DNA of 64,000 nucleotides from Capronia americana (taxonomy: Eukaryota; Ascomycota; Eurotiomycetes; Chaetothyriales; Herpotrichiellaceae), in NCBI GenBank assembly GCA_016110215.1, contig JADWQD010000021.1, positions 357,244-421,243 on the forward strand, read 5' to 3'. Made by a program: the position numbers and the translations under genes. Shown here piece by piece: positions 21,882 through 32,068 of this stretch; the first letter of the stretch is position 1; each line of letters starts with the position of its first letter. A model generated the notes under the pieces. The model was not told the origin of the DNA and did no database searches. It saw nothing but the letters and a program-made list of their open reading frames with translations.

Positions 21882-22544
21882 TTACCCAGTAACATCGCTG
21901 TAGAGCTCAGGAAACAAATCTCTCAGAACGTCGTCTACCTCTGCATTGTCTGAACCTCCCCAATCGTCGCTCAAGGTCCCTAGCTCTTGGGCGTTCCACG
22001 ATGCCGTCATGGGTGGATGGGCCTCGCCACGACTAACGTCCACCCCTGCCGCAGTGTCACTTTCTGCTTGTGGCATTACAGACTCTTGACTTGCGTCAAC
22101 TTCTGTATCGAGAGCGTTTATAATGGCAGTCGCCATCTCATGCGGAGATAGGCCTTGGATGCGACGGAAGACTCTTAGCAAATGCCATTTGCTGAGCCCG
22201 ACTTGTTGGGAGAGGCTTCCTAGACTGATCTTCTGCCCCCTGGAAGCGTGGTCCTCAACCAGATAAACGGCGTGTCGAATCTTCCCGAACAAAGGATCCT
22301 CCTGCTGGGACGCAAGCAATTCTGGTTTGCACCGTTTACATGCCCGGTAGCCTGCCTCTTCCGCGAGTGGACCGCTATCAAGGAAGAGGATATTTGCTCG
22401 CCGCGCCAACCGAGCTTTACAGTCGGGGCGGCAGTATATGCCTGTCGTTTTGACGGCGTAAACGAATGTGCCAGCGGCGTCGGGATTTCGAGAGACAATT
22501 GCAGACCATCGCTCTTGGGGAGTGGAGAAGACATGCGCCGTCAT
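21882..22544 (-). CDS. Ada-type zinc-binding DNA repair/regulatory protein
   Basis: 220 aa from the ATG at 22544. The N-terminal module matches the metal-binding domain of bacterial Ada: FVYAVKTTGIYCRPDCKARL, then GYRACKRCKPE, giving the four zinc cysteines. In Ada one of these takes up a methyl group from DNA methylphosphotriesters. A helix-turn-helix of AraC type follows (ISLGSLSQQVGLSKWHLLRVFRRIQGLSPHEM, split here at positions about 100-135). The C-terminus is acidic. No O6-alkylguanine methyltransferase active site (PCHR) is present, so it is a sensor/regulator-type half protein. Fungal proteins of this kind are thought to act in the alkylation response. An upstream ATG pair at 22718 would add 58 residues of no recognisable domain. 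Confidence 0.8.
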   Translation of the reverse strand: MTAHVFSTPQERWSAIVSRNPDAAGTFVYAVKTTGIYCRPDCKARLARRANILFLDSGPLAEEAGYRACKRCKPELLASQQEDPLFGKIRHAVYLVEDHASRGQKISLGSLSQQVGLSKWHLLRVFRRIQGLSPHEMATAIINALDTEVDASQESVMPQAESDTAAGVDVSRGEAHPPMTASWNAQELGTLSDDWGGSDNAEVDDVLRDLFPELYSDVTG

Positions 22545-23313
22545 CTTCTTCCTCAGGCTGGTAGTCGACGGCTGGGGGCTCCATTTCGATATTCGACGTG
22601 GTTGAGTGTTTTTGATGTTCGAGTCGGTGGCAAAGATGTGGAAGAGCTCTCGGTTGCGTACATTGATGGTCACAAAGTTTTCGTCCAGCCACGTCGCGGA
22701 GGAGATCGCATCCATCATGGCGCGCGGTCAGAGATGGCAGCCTTGAAGAAAAGCTCTTAATTCAGGTAGAAGCACAGATAACGCCAGGACTGGTCACATC
22801 CAAAGCAACAGTTGCAGCAGCCTTGTCATGCAAACGCGTATCCGGGGCCTTTGAGCGGGCTGAAATGTTGTCTTCCACCGCTTGAGATAACAATGCTCGT
22901 TATTAACGTCCTGCAGTACTTCTTTCGAGGAAAATGTTGCAGTAGAGGTGGATTTGGCAAGGTTCTCCTCGGAGAGGTCAAATGGTACTAGAGGTGGTCG
23001 CCTAAATCTTAACGGTTGCTGTTAAATTGACCAATCGCTGGGTGACTGGTAAATATTTGTGGGCTCAACCGCCCTCTTGCAAGGGGCGAATGCCAAAAGA
23101 GGCCCCCGCCTATGGGAGGGAAATATTTACGCGCTATAGACATGACTCGAAGCACATGCACGAAGTCGTCGATCGAAATCCACCGCTGGTGGGATTCTTG
23201 GGTATAAAAGAACGCGACAACGTATGATGGACTCGTGCAGCGACCCAAGCCACCATCTGATCAGACCAACTCCAGGCCTCCACCAACTTCACCGTCAACA
23301 ACCGCCTCCAAGA
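22545..23313. promoter_or_regulatory. Divergent intergenic region, Ada-like / flavin-reductase-like
   Basis: About 770 bp between divergent starts. A good TATA box (TATAAAAG) lies at 23203-23210, 104 bp upstream of the flavin-reductase-like ATG. The rest is unremarkable. Confidence 0.5.
23203..23210 (+). promoter_or_regulatory. TATA box of the flavin-reductase-like gene
   Basis: TATAAAAG about 104 bp upstream of the ATG at 23314 fits a fungal core promoter with a leader of roughly 70 nt. Confidence 0.5.
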
Positions 23314-24039
23314 ATGGCTCATCAAGAAATCTCGCCTGCCATCCTCTACTGGGGTACCCCCGTGGTGTTGATCAGCAGCACGAACCCAGATGGCAGCACA
23401 AACCTGGGCCCGATGAGCTCCGCCTGGTGGCTTGGCTCAGGCGCCTTCCTGGGTCTTGATGCCTCGTCGCAGACGACCCAGAACATGCTGCGGACGAAGC
23501 AGTGCGTGCTGAACCTTGCGTCGGACAACATGGCAGCCAATGTCAACGCCATAGCCAGAACCACCGGCACACATCCGGTGCCGGAGTCGAAGCAGGGCAG
23601 GGGTTATACGTTTGTCAAAGACAAATTCAAACGTGCGGGCTTGACGCCGTTTCCATCCCAGAATGTCACGCCCCCGGGCATCAAGGAGTGTCCCGTGGTC
23701 ATGGAAGCCGAAGTTGTCGCCGTCCACGACATGTTTGGCGGAAGAGCGATCCAAGGCCTGATCGTGGCGATCGAAGTCAGGATTCTGCGCGTCAGCATTC
23801 ATCAAGAACTGAGGCTAAACGGGCATCGCAACCGTGTGGACGCCGACAAGTGGAAACCAATGATCATGATGTTTTGTGACCTTTACGGCTTGAGAAACGG
23901 CAAATTGGAGGATTCGAAACTCGCCGAGATCGAGGAGGAGTTGTACAGGCCATTGACGGAGACGACGGGAGAGGTGGACGAGGATGTGAATACTGGCGTC
24001 GCTGAACATGTCATTGGGTTGACCGCGTCGCAGCAGTAG
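23314..24039 (+). CDS. Flavin-reductase-like (FMN-binding split-barrel) protein
   Basis: 241 aa in one exon. The fold signature is at the N-terminus: PAILYWGTPVVLISSTNPDG, then SAWWLGSGAFLGLDASSQTT and CVLNLASDN. This is the FMN-binding split-barrel (Flavin_Reduct) family, which reduces or binds free flavin, or acts as a flavoprotein of unknown substrate. The family includes small fungal proteins of about 230-260 aa like this one. The C-terminal 60 residues are helical and acidic. The frame opens 90 nt earlier with another ATG, but the ATG at 23314 begins right at the conserved part and follows the TATA box by a normal distance. It converges on the secreted hydrolase gene. Confidence 0.8.
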   Translation: MAHQEISPAILYWGTPVVLISSTNPDGSTNLGPMSSAWWLGSGAFLGLDASSQTTQNMLRTKQCVLNLASDNMAANVNAIARTTGTHPVPESKQGRGYTFVKDKFKRAGLTPFPSQNVTPPGIKECPVVMEAEVVAVHDMFGGRAIQGLIVAIEVRILRVSIHQELRLNGHRNRVDADKWKPMIMMFCDLYGLRNGKLEDSKLAEIEEELYRPLTETTGEVDEDVNTGVAEHVIGLTASQQ

Positions 24040-24181
24040 GAAGCAAATGGAACATGAGGGCACGGCTAGTCGGTACAGCATGTTAGCGAAGATATTTAGA
24101 CACCTAGACTAAAACCTGCACGGCGCCATCGCAGTCATCCATCAAATGCGAGGAAGTCCCTCTTGCCCAATTCTTGCCAAC

Positions 24182-25378
24182 TCAAAAGCCCAACGATCCG
24201 ATGAAGGTTTGTATCCGGTCGAAAGCCTGCGGCGCGTTGGCTGCGAGGTTGACACCATGACCAGCCCCCGGCAGGATATAAGTTGTAGAGGTATTTGCAG
24301 CTCTCGGAAACAGCGCCTTGAGTGATGCTGACGGTATGTTGGTGGGGTATTGACAGTCCCCGTCGCAGAAGAAGAGATCATTCCCGCCGTCAACGATCAA
24401 GACCGGACCAGTAAAGTTCCGCGCCGGTGCTCCTACTGTTCCCATAGTGAACTGCTCGCCCACGGTCGTTGTCTGCACGGTGGCGTAAGCTTGGGCGAGG
24501 ATCTCTTGGTCGAAGTTTGGTGAGCGGAAGAACGAGTACTGGATACCATATTGCGTGCTGGGCAAGAGATATCCATCTGCCTCTCCTGGAAAGCGTTGAT
24601 TTTGAGACCACGCCGCGACCTCCAAGTTCAACGAGGCGGCAAACTGAATACCACCGGTCGTATTGGCTGAGAATCCCGTCAGTACGAGGGCATCAAACGC
24701 TGAAGGGTTCTGAGATGCGACGGATGTGGTCAATGCCGAGCCGTAAGAATGACCAACGCCGATAATGCGACTGAATCGTCGATCCGCGAGAGTGCCATTT
24801 CGAAGCAGTTGGACAAGGGTCTGTGCAATCGCGATTTGCAGAGGGCCCTGAACGGCCTGGATTGGATCAGGATGTGACGATTTGCCGATTCCAAGCCTGT
24901 CGTATGAGAAAGTGGCATGACCAGCTGAAGCAGCAGTCTCAATATAACTATTGTTGGGAGACTCAAAGTCCCAGTATGTCTTGGAGAAGGCGACGCCATG
25001 GGTCAGGAACTCAACGACAGAGGTGTTTTGTGATGAAGCAGGATAACATAGTTGGGCGCTAATGTTGAATTCTCCGCCGACCTGCTGTTGCGACACTGCC
25101 ACCGTTGCGGCTAGGGTTGAGTTGGCCGTGTTGAGCCCCAGGACGAGGTCAACTGCTTGTGTGTTGGTGATGTTATCCGGCAGATTGAGGTTGAGATTGT
25201 TGCTGGTTGATGCGTGCACCGGGACGATGCCTGAGACGCAGACAGCAGCTCCGCCTGAAGAGTACGATATCGAGGGATCAAGAAAGCCAGCCGTGCTCAA
25301 GTTCGCCAATGTTGACGGCAGAGGTGCGGCATTGACAGCGACCGCGGCGAACACTGCGCCGACCAGCAGAGATTGCAT
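24182..25378 (-). CDS. Secreted alpha/beta hydrolase
   Basis: 398 aa, one exon, with a signal peptide at the start (MQSLLVGAVFAAVAVNAAPL). The hydrolase core has the nucleophile elbow GVGHSYGSA, a likely acid near DGGNDLFFCDGDC, and a histidine in PGAGHGVNLAA. This spacing is normal for an alpha/beta hydrolase triad (Ser, Asp, His). There are many Asn-X-Ser/Thr sites, as expected for a secreted glycoprotein. The family in fungi is annotated only as alpha/beta hydrolase and the substrate is unknown. A TATA-like element on the minus strand lies about 95 bp upstream of the ATG. Confidence 0.85.
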   Translation of the reverse strand: MQSLLVGAVFAAVAVNAAPLPSTLANLSTAGFLDPSISYSSGGAAVCVSGIVPVHASTSNNLNLNLPDNITNTQAVDLVLGLNTANSTLAATVAVSQQQVGGEFNISAQLCYPASSQNTSVVEFLTHGVAFSKTYWDFESPNNSYIETAASAGHATFSYDRLGIGKSSHPDPIQAVQGPLQIAIAQTLVQLLRNGTLADRRFSRIIGVGHSYGSALTTSVASQNPSAFDALVLTGFSANTTGGIQFAASLNLEVAAWSQNQRFPGEADGYLLPSTQYGIQYSFFRSPNFDQEILAQAYATVQTTTVGEQFTMGTVGAPARNFTGPVLIVDGGNDLFFCDGDCQYPTNIPSASLKALFPRAANTSTTYILPGAGHGVNLAANAPQAFDRIQTFIGSLGF

Positions 25379-27322
25379 GCTGAAGGATGGTTCGGAGAAG
25401 ACTTGAGGGACGTATGGATCCCACATTTCGATAAGGACTTGCGGCCATGATGTCGGTCGAAGGGGGGTGGTTTTATATCTGGTTTTGATATTGTCGGATC
25501 AATGATCTGTCCAAGTCGATTTTTTGGAAATGAATCGCTCAGTGCCCCGGATCGTTCAGGCGGCTCGCAATGAACCAGAACAGCAATGTCGCAACTTCTG
25601 GCTCGTATATTTAGACATCGAAGTGGCTCATTATACATCCCCGGTGGCCTTGTCAACCATTGGAAGAACGTGTTCGCGTAAAGTAAGGCGGTGGATCTCG
25701 ATTGTCGCTCTCCGGCGAAATTTGTACAGCCGCTTCCAGGACAGAGTCACCGAGGTCAGAGTGCCACCGTCAATATCATGAGCCGCAAGTCCCTTAGCAG
25801 CTCACGTCACGCGCCGTTAGGGTCATTCCGCTTCTAGCGTCACGATGACAGACTGCGGTCCTTGACATACATTCGGCCAATATCTCAGGTCCCTTCACCT
25901 ACGTTCGAGTCGGGAGTTCGCAGGCGGCGCTGGAAAGGCTGGGCGTGGCTATGCTCCGAGCTTTCCGTCCGTACATCTGGGAACCTAACAAGCACTATAG
26001 CGGTGCCATGCGTGAGCCCATTGACACATAGTCGTATATGTGGTGTTTCTGGACGCCCATGGATCCGATCGCCGACCAATTTATTCTGCGGCGTTCGGTG
26101 ATTCTTGAGGTTCGCACCCGCAAAGGGCGCTGGTGCCAATCTTTAACTAGCGCGGCGTCACCCGCGGCCCCCGGGAATCACGGCGGCGTGGTGAGCCTCA
26201 GCTTTCCGCGCTGGCACCGGGGCGGAGTAGTGTCCCTAGGCGTGACGATAACGATAGATAGTAACTAATCACCCCCTCCAGCAGGATCGTCTGCATCTTC
26301 ACGCAGACAACTCTTCCACCGTCAACGGTTTGCTCGCATAGATTGCGCGAATATTCCTCAGTACGAGACATAGGAGATCCCGCCGTCTCTCTCTCGGGAT
26401 CAGATTTCGATCTTTTGGGCAGCGTTAAGGAACACGGTCGTATCCTCACCCACGAGCAACAAGGAGGACCGATGCTACTGCTTTAGCAGACAAGCACAGC
26501 TGACCGCCACTTTTAATATGGAATGGTGACCAAGCTGTCGGCCAAGCGCAGCCAAAGCAACGACTGAGTACAGACGTCTTGCGCGAGGGGCACAGAGTGG
26601 AGTTGCAGGGATAGCAATAACTTCAGAGACATCGTATGGTGTCCAGTCGTCTGGTTGCCGGTGTTGCAACTGTGAGTTCAGAAAGGCGTAGCCGAGAGGT
26701 GCTGTTACCATCCTTGACCAACCTTCGCAGGCTGTCAACCTTAGTGATTTGACAGGCACGAATGAGTTGGCAAGCTCTTCGCCGATGAAAATGGCAGTCG
26801 CATGGTCAGGCTCCACGACTTCAGCAGCGTTGGGGAGTGAGCCAGCTGCCTCGAAATGTCGGACCTTCAGCACACCGGTCTCTTCCCTCCGACTGCCATC
26901 AAGCAATGAGTGCCAAAGCCCTCTTTGATGAAACTGTCATCCTTCGACAATCTTCTGAGGTGCCACCACCAATTGAAGTCCGCAAGATCGAGCCGTCTAA
27001 TAAGCAGGTTTCCGAAAACGCCGTCCGAAGTCACAACACGTTCCATTGTCCAGCTGACGCCTTCGGTCTTTTAAATACGAACCATCGACCAATAATCGCT
27101 TAATCGAACACTCTCCGAGATCTCAGCTCGCCTCTCACGATTAGGTTCTCCGCTGCCACACCAAGACCAGAGTCTACGAGAAACGCGGGGTAGCCAATTC
27201 AGTTGCAACGCTGCTGGAGCCATTAAAGGAGCAACTCGTCCTGCGCCTGCTCGCGATTCTCAGCTCTACCACACTTCCCTCTTACGAAAGCCATTAGTCT
27301 CTCCCGAGAGAAGTAGGACAGT
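25379..27322. other. Intergenic region, about 1.94 kb
   Basis: Divergent space between the secreted hydrolase and the GST fusion gene. A TATA-like AGATATAAAA (minus strand) at 25471-25480 serves the hydrolase. One 143-codon minus-strand frame (26475-26906) has no ATG start and no recognised domain. I see no RNA gene or transposon. Confidence 0.45.
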
Positions 27323-28798
27323 ATGCTCGAAGTCTACTGCGATCCTTGCACCGTCAACAGCCACAAAGTGCTGGCTGGCTTGGACATTTTGGGCTACCCC
27401 TACCATTTCAATAAGGTGGATTATTTTACTTCGGAACACAAGAGCCCCGAGTTCCTCAAGATCAATCCTCACGGGACAGTCCCCGCTGCCGTCGATGGAG
27501 ACCTGAAGATTACCGAAAGCAACGCAATTCTCCAGTATGCGGCAGATGACGGTGGCTCGATGTACCCAAGGGATGCGAAGCAGCGCTGTGCCATCAACCG
27601 ATGGCTGCTTTGGGAGACATCCGTTTGGTTCCCCAGCTGCTACGTCTACTTGGTGGAGTTTGTCGTGAAGCCACTCCTCCAGGCCGAGCCTGATCAGTCC
27701 ATCATCGACGCCGAAGCTCCGAAATGGCATAAACATGCCGCCATCCTCGACGAGCAATTGTCGAAGACGAAATGGCTCACTGGCGATGATCTCACCATCG
27801 CTGACATTGCCGTAGCTGCCCCAATGCACCTGCACGCAGCTCAACGTCTTCCACTCGACAAGTATCCCAACCTGAGTCGCTGGTTGACGGAGCAGATCGA
27901 GAAACTTCCCGAGTGGCAGAAGACCCAGGGGGCTGTCGACAAGGCATTGCAGCCAGGTAAGGCCGCCAACACGAATGGCAAGGCCGGAACTGTCCGCGCT
28001 AACTTCGTCTACACGAAGGAAGTTGAGAAGCGGACCGAACTCTACTTCTACGACACCGACGCTGCTGAGGATATTCACGAGCCTGGAGACGACCCACATG
28101 AGATGGAAGTCACGGACGGCTGGTATCGAGCGGATTCATTCTCTGTTGACACGGAAGGCTTCTCTGTGCACCCGTTTAAGACTGGGTTTGCCGACTGGGA
28201 GAACGAGCACGTTGTCAGAGCGCGATTTTACCCAGAAATAGTCGAATTCTTAAAAAGTGCAACAGGCGCAAAACGCGTCCTTGTGTTTGATCATACTATC
28301 CGAACGAAGAGGAACGAAGCCAAAAAGCTGACCCAAGAGACAAATACTTCCCAACGAGCGCCGGTCATGTTGGTGCACTGTGACTACACTGCAGAGTCCG
28401 GTCCTCTTCGGGTACGCCAGCTCCTGGAGGATGAAGCGGAGGACCTTCTCTCGCGCCGCGTGGCGTTTTTCAACGTGTGGAAGCCCCTCAATACTGTCGA
28501 AGAACGACCACTGGCAATGTGCGACGTCACATCTTCGCCCAAGGACGACTTCTTCAAGCTTTACCTGCGCTACAGGGACCGTGTTGGCGAGAACTACCTG
28601 ATGAAGTACTCACCGGATCACAAGTGGTGGTATTTTCCGCGCATGACCCCCGAGCAAGTCATAGTTCTCAAGACATACGAGTCCGAGACCGATGGGCGCG
28701 CCAGATTTGTCGGGCATAGTGCGTTTGAGGATCCAACCTCGTCACCTGACGCGCCGCCGCGTGAGAGTATTGAGATCCGGACTATAGCTTTTTTCTGA
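27323..28798 (+). CDS. Glutathione S-transferase fused to a CmcJ/AsaB-like oxidoreductase domain
   Basis: One uninterrupted 491-aa frame holds two domains. Residues 1-205 are a complete cytosolic GST: thioredoxin-like N-domain (LEVYCDPCTVNSHKVLAGLD ... NPHGTVPAAVDGD, then ESNAILQYAAD) and all-helical C-domain (WLTGDDLTIADIAVAAPMHL). A short Gly/Asn/Lys linker follows at about 206-222. Residues 222-491 match the CmcJ/NvfI/AsaB family (also called GA4-desaturase-like). Landmarks are VLVFDHTIRT, VHCDYTAESGP, FFNVWKPL, and YSPDHKWWYFPRMTPEQVIV followed by the C-terminal PPRESIEIRT. Members include the aspergillic-acid enzyme AsaB and 7-alpha-cephem methoxylase CmcJ. The fusion suggests a glutathione adduct is formed and then acted on, or that the GST part is a binding module. 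There is no stop or intron between the halves. Confidence 0.88.
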   Translation: MLEVYCDPCTVNSHKVLAGLDILGYPYHFNKVDYFTSEHKSPEFLKINPHGTVPAAVDGDLKITESNAILQYAADDGGSMYPRDAKQRCAINRWLLWETSVWFPSCYVYLVEFVVKPLLQAEPDQSIIDAEAPKWHKHAAILDEQLSKTKWLTGDDLTIADIAVAAPMHLHAAQRLPLDKYPNLSRWLTEQIEKLPEWQKTQGAVDKALQPGKAANTNGKAGTVRANFVYTKEVEKRTELYFYDTDAAEDIHEPGDDPHEMEVTDGWYRADSFSVDTEGFSVHPFKTGFADWENEHVVRARFYPEIVEFLKSATGAKRVLVFDHTIRTKRNEAKKLTQETNTSQRAPVMLVHCDYTAESGPLRVRQLLEDEAEDLLSRRVAFFNVWKPLNTVEERPLAMCDVTSSPKDDFFKLYLRYRDRVGENYLMKYSPDHKWWYFPRMTPEQVIVLKTYESETDGRARFVGHSAFEDPTSSPDAPPRESIEIRTIAFF

Positions 28799-29335
28799 GG
28801 TCTCAAAAATCTGGTGGTGGTCTGGCATCTGAAAGCATAGCAGACATACCGTTATCCTTAAGCTGATTCGAATTTCGAAGACCTCTTCTCTTCCTGTTGC
28901 CTCGTGTTGCGCCTTGGATTCTAGGTTTGCTTCGCACTTGCAGGTTTCGTTCGGTCCAATGGCAGAACAGCGATCCTCGGTTCTCTGGCTGGGTTCGCTT
29001 AGAGTCTTTGTCACCAAGAGCCATACACCTGGGCTTCCTCGATGCCAGTGGCGGGGTTGATCTCGCATGTGTACCCGCATGCTCGACATGGCAAGAAAGA
29101 ACCTTGATTGGCAGCCCATGTACGGAGTATGGCTGTCAAAAGGGGATGCTTTGCTCTCTCCACACGTTGGGGTAAACGGGTCCGGGGGAAAGGCGCACAG
29201 AACAGCCGAGACAGCCTCGTGAAGGCCTGCTGCGTGTGGCCTCCACATGCCGAGCACATATAAGTATGGAATCTTGACCTTACTGTCCGTGGTGGAGAAA
29301 GCCTCGACTAACGCTGTTCACCTCGCTAGTTAATC
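28799..29335. promoter_or_regulatory. Intergenic region upstream of the VAO-type oxidase
   Basis: 537 bp between two plus-strand genes. A TATA-like CATATAAG at 29257-29264 lies about 72 bp before the oxidase ATG. Nothing else is recognised. Confidence 0.45.
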
Positions 29336-31484
29336 ATGTCGACGCCTACCACTTCGCCATCTACACCGCCAGTGTACCCTGCTGCATACTCCGGAATTCC
29401 AGAGAGGTTGTTGAACAAGGCCGTGCGGGAGAAATCACGACTATGGCAGAACCAATCGAAAGAGTTTCAGACTCCTAGGAAGAGAGGACTAGCGATCCCC
29501 GCTGGCATTGGCCGTGTAGAGTTCGTGAAGGCTCTCGAGGAATTGTCGCAGAACCTCGGGAAGGACCACGTCGTGTTGAACGATCAGCCTCTTGAAGATG
29601 GGTGGTATATGGAACATCCCAACACACACGATGCTTACATGATTATGGACGAAGAAGAGACAGTCTCGTCGGCATGCGTTTATCCTGGGAGCGTGCCCGA
29701 TGTTCAACTCGTCGTTACGTGGGCAAACAAGCACCTCATTCCTCTCTACCCGATCTCGATGGGGAGAAACTGTACGCACAATCTCGTTCATTATCGGATG
29801 ATATGTTGACTTTTGAGCAGTGGGCTACGGCGGCGCAGCCCCACGAGTCCGTGGCTCAGTCATTGTCGACCTGGGCAAGCGGATGAACAAGATCTTGGAC
29901 ATCAACCCTGATGACTGTACCTGCTTGGTCGAGCCGGGGGTTTCATTCTACGCTCTGTACGAGGAAGTCCAGAAGAGAGGCTATAATATCTGGGTGGACA
30001 CGCCTGATCTCGGCGGTGGCTCCATCATTGGCAACACACTGGAACACGGAGTCGGGTACACGCCGTATGGGGACCACTGGGGCGCTCATTCTGGTCTTGA
30101 GGTCGTCCTCCCAACAGGCGAACTACTCCGAACCGGAATGGGAGCTCTACCCGGCAGTGACGCATGGCAGACCTTTGTGAGTTGTGCTTCGGCTCCAACC
30201 CTATGTTACGGAAATGGGCATTTGCCCAGGCGTGACACTGACATCGTCCCCGTTATTTTTGCCTGCACACTTCTGGTTCTACTAAGGCAGGTGCTAACAG
30301 TGTTATAGCCCTATGGGTTCGGGCCAATTTCGGAGTACGTTGTTGCCCCTGAGCGTTGGCAAACGCTGACAACAGCTGCGTAGCGGAATCTTCTCTCAGT
30401 CAAATTTCGGCATCGTCACCAAGATGGGAATGGCATTGATGCCCGATCCTGGCGGGTGCGAGACCTTTGTGAGCATCTGATGTTCCAGGCGTCCATTGAC
30501 TGCTGACTGACTGAGGTAGCTGTACACCTTTCAGCGTGAAGACGACCTGCTTCTATTGGTATGTCAACAAGTGAAAGACGAGCTCCTGCTGACTATGGAA
30601 AGGTTGACACTGTCCGACCACTACGAATTGCCAATATCCTCGAGAATGTGGCCCAGATCAGACATGCCACCATCGAAATAGCTGTATCCGGAAAGCGTCG
30701 CTCCGAATTCTATAGCGGTACTGGGCCGATACCCGATGAAGTCCTCCAGGGCCACCTTGAGAAGACGCCTATTGGGAGGTGCACCTGGGTCTACTACGGC
30801 ACACAATATGGCCCGGAGAAAATTCGCAAGTACAAGATGGATATCATCCATCAGGAGTTTACCAAGATCCCCGGTGCAAAGAGGATTGATCCAAAAACCT
30901 TACCCAAGGACCACTACTTCTGGTCCCGAGCCAAGATCGCTGGTGGCCAGCCGGACTTCGAAGAGCTTTCTTATCTCAACTGGGTGCCAAATGGAGGACA
31001 TCTGGGGTTCAGCCCTGTTTCGCCGACTCGGGGGGCGGATGTGCTCAAATTGTGGAAGATAGCCAAGGAGAGACACGATCAGTACGGCATTGATCTGTTC
31101 ATGACCTTCTGCGTCGGCCTGAGGGAACTGCATATGATCAATCTTATCGTGTATGACCGCGGGAGCCCCGAGCGGAGAAGGGCTGTCGAGAAATGTATGC
31201 GGTCTATGATCGACGATGCGGCAAAGTCGGGGTACGGAGAGTACCGGACGCATTTGCTCTTCCAGGATCAGGTTGCTCGGACATATAACTGGAACGACAA
31301 TGCTCTCATGAAGTTCAACGAGAAGTTAAAGGACGCCCTTGACCCCAACGGCATTCTTGCGCCTGGACGATGTGGTATTTGGCCTGAGCGGTATCGTGGC
31401 AGAGGCTGGGAGATCGGAAAGGATGGGAGAGAGACTTCAGAAGGGCAAGGAGTCCGGCCCCAGGCAGCCAGTACGAGGTTGTGA
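29336..31484 (+). CDS. Vanillyl-alcohol-oxidase-type FAD oxidase
   Basis: Six exons (29336-29771, 29821-30176, 30309-30334, 30384-30468, 30520-30558, 30603-31484) join in phase to give 607 aa. Exon 3 is a 26-nt microexon. The PCMH-type FAD domain shows GRNLGYGGAAPRVRGSV, VEPGVSFYALYEE, DLGGGSIIGNTLEHGVGYTP and PTGELLRTGMGALPG. The spliced PYGFGPISDGIFSQSNFGIV block and the C-terminal GEYRTHLLFQDQVARTYNWN and DPNGILAPGRCGIW blocks are characteristic of vanillyl alcohol oxidase and 4-cresol-dehydrogenase relatives. VAO oxidises 4-hydroxybenzylic alcohols and ethers, releasing H2O2. Near the covalent-FAD histidine region this protein reads RELHMI, where VAO to my memory has two adjacent His, so the flavin linkage is worth checking. 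It lies next to the GST fusion gene. Confidence 0.9.
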
Positions 31485-32068
31485 CAGCATCCCCGTGGAT
31501 AGGGTCAAGGAGGACTCCAGTCCTTGCGTTATAGCCGCAGGAGAGAGCGCTCGATTGACTTCAACTCACAGCTGTTTGGTATCAAGAAGCGATATCACCA
31601 TACTTCATCCTTGCTAGATTGGATTGCATGTCATTGCCCTTTGGCAGCAGGTGTTTTCGCGTACATAGACACAGTATGAATGCCCCATCTGCCGTCCCAG
31701 GGTATGCAACCGCCTTTCCGTGCTCTATGCCCCGTGTCGATCTCCGAGCATTTTCGCTTCGATGCGGCATAATGTTCGCCGCCTTTCATGGGACACCTGG
31801 AGAGTGTCGGAACTCGACAGCAGCAATTTCGTCTACCTCTACAGCCAGAAATCGGTTCCGTATATCTCGCAGGCAGATCTGGAGGTGCATAGCTCGGCAC
31901 GTCCTGCTCTGTGCTCTTGCGTTATCGTAGACAGCTCGGATATGGGAGATCGTCATTGAAGCGAACCGTCAACCGGCGGAAAGGCGGCGCAGAAGCTGGG
32001 CTATAGGGTTGGCAGAAGTTCGAGGTCGCGGCGTACCTCTCCCCAAAGGAGGATTTGGCCGTTGACTC
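31485..32068. other. Intergenic region between convergent genes, 584 bp
   Basis: 3' flanks of the oxidase (plus) and the FSH1-like hydrolase (minus). Open frames here lack conserved features. No RNA gene or repeat is seen. Confidence 0.5.

Noticed and set aside
26475..26906. 143-codon minus-strand open frame with protein-like composition
   Set aside because: It begins at a TTG, has no early ATG, no recognised domain and no convincing splice to an upstream exon.
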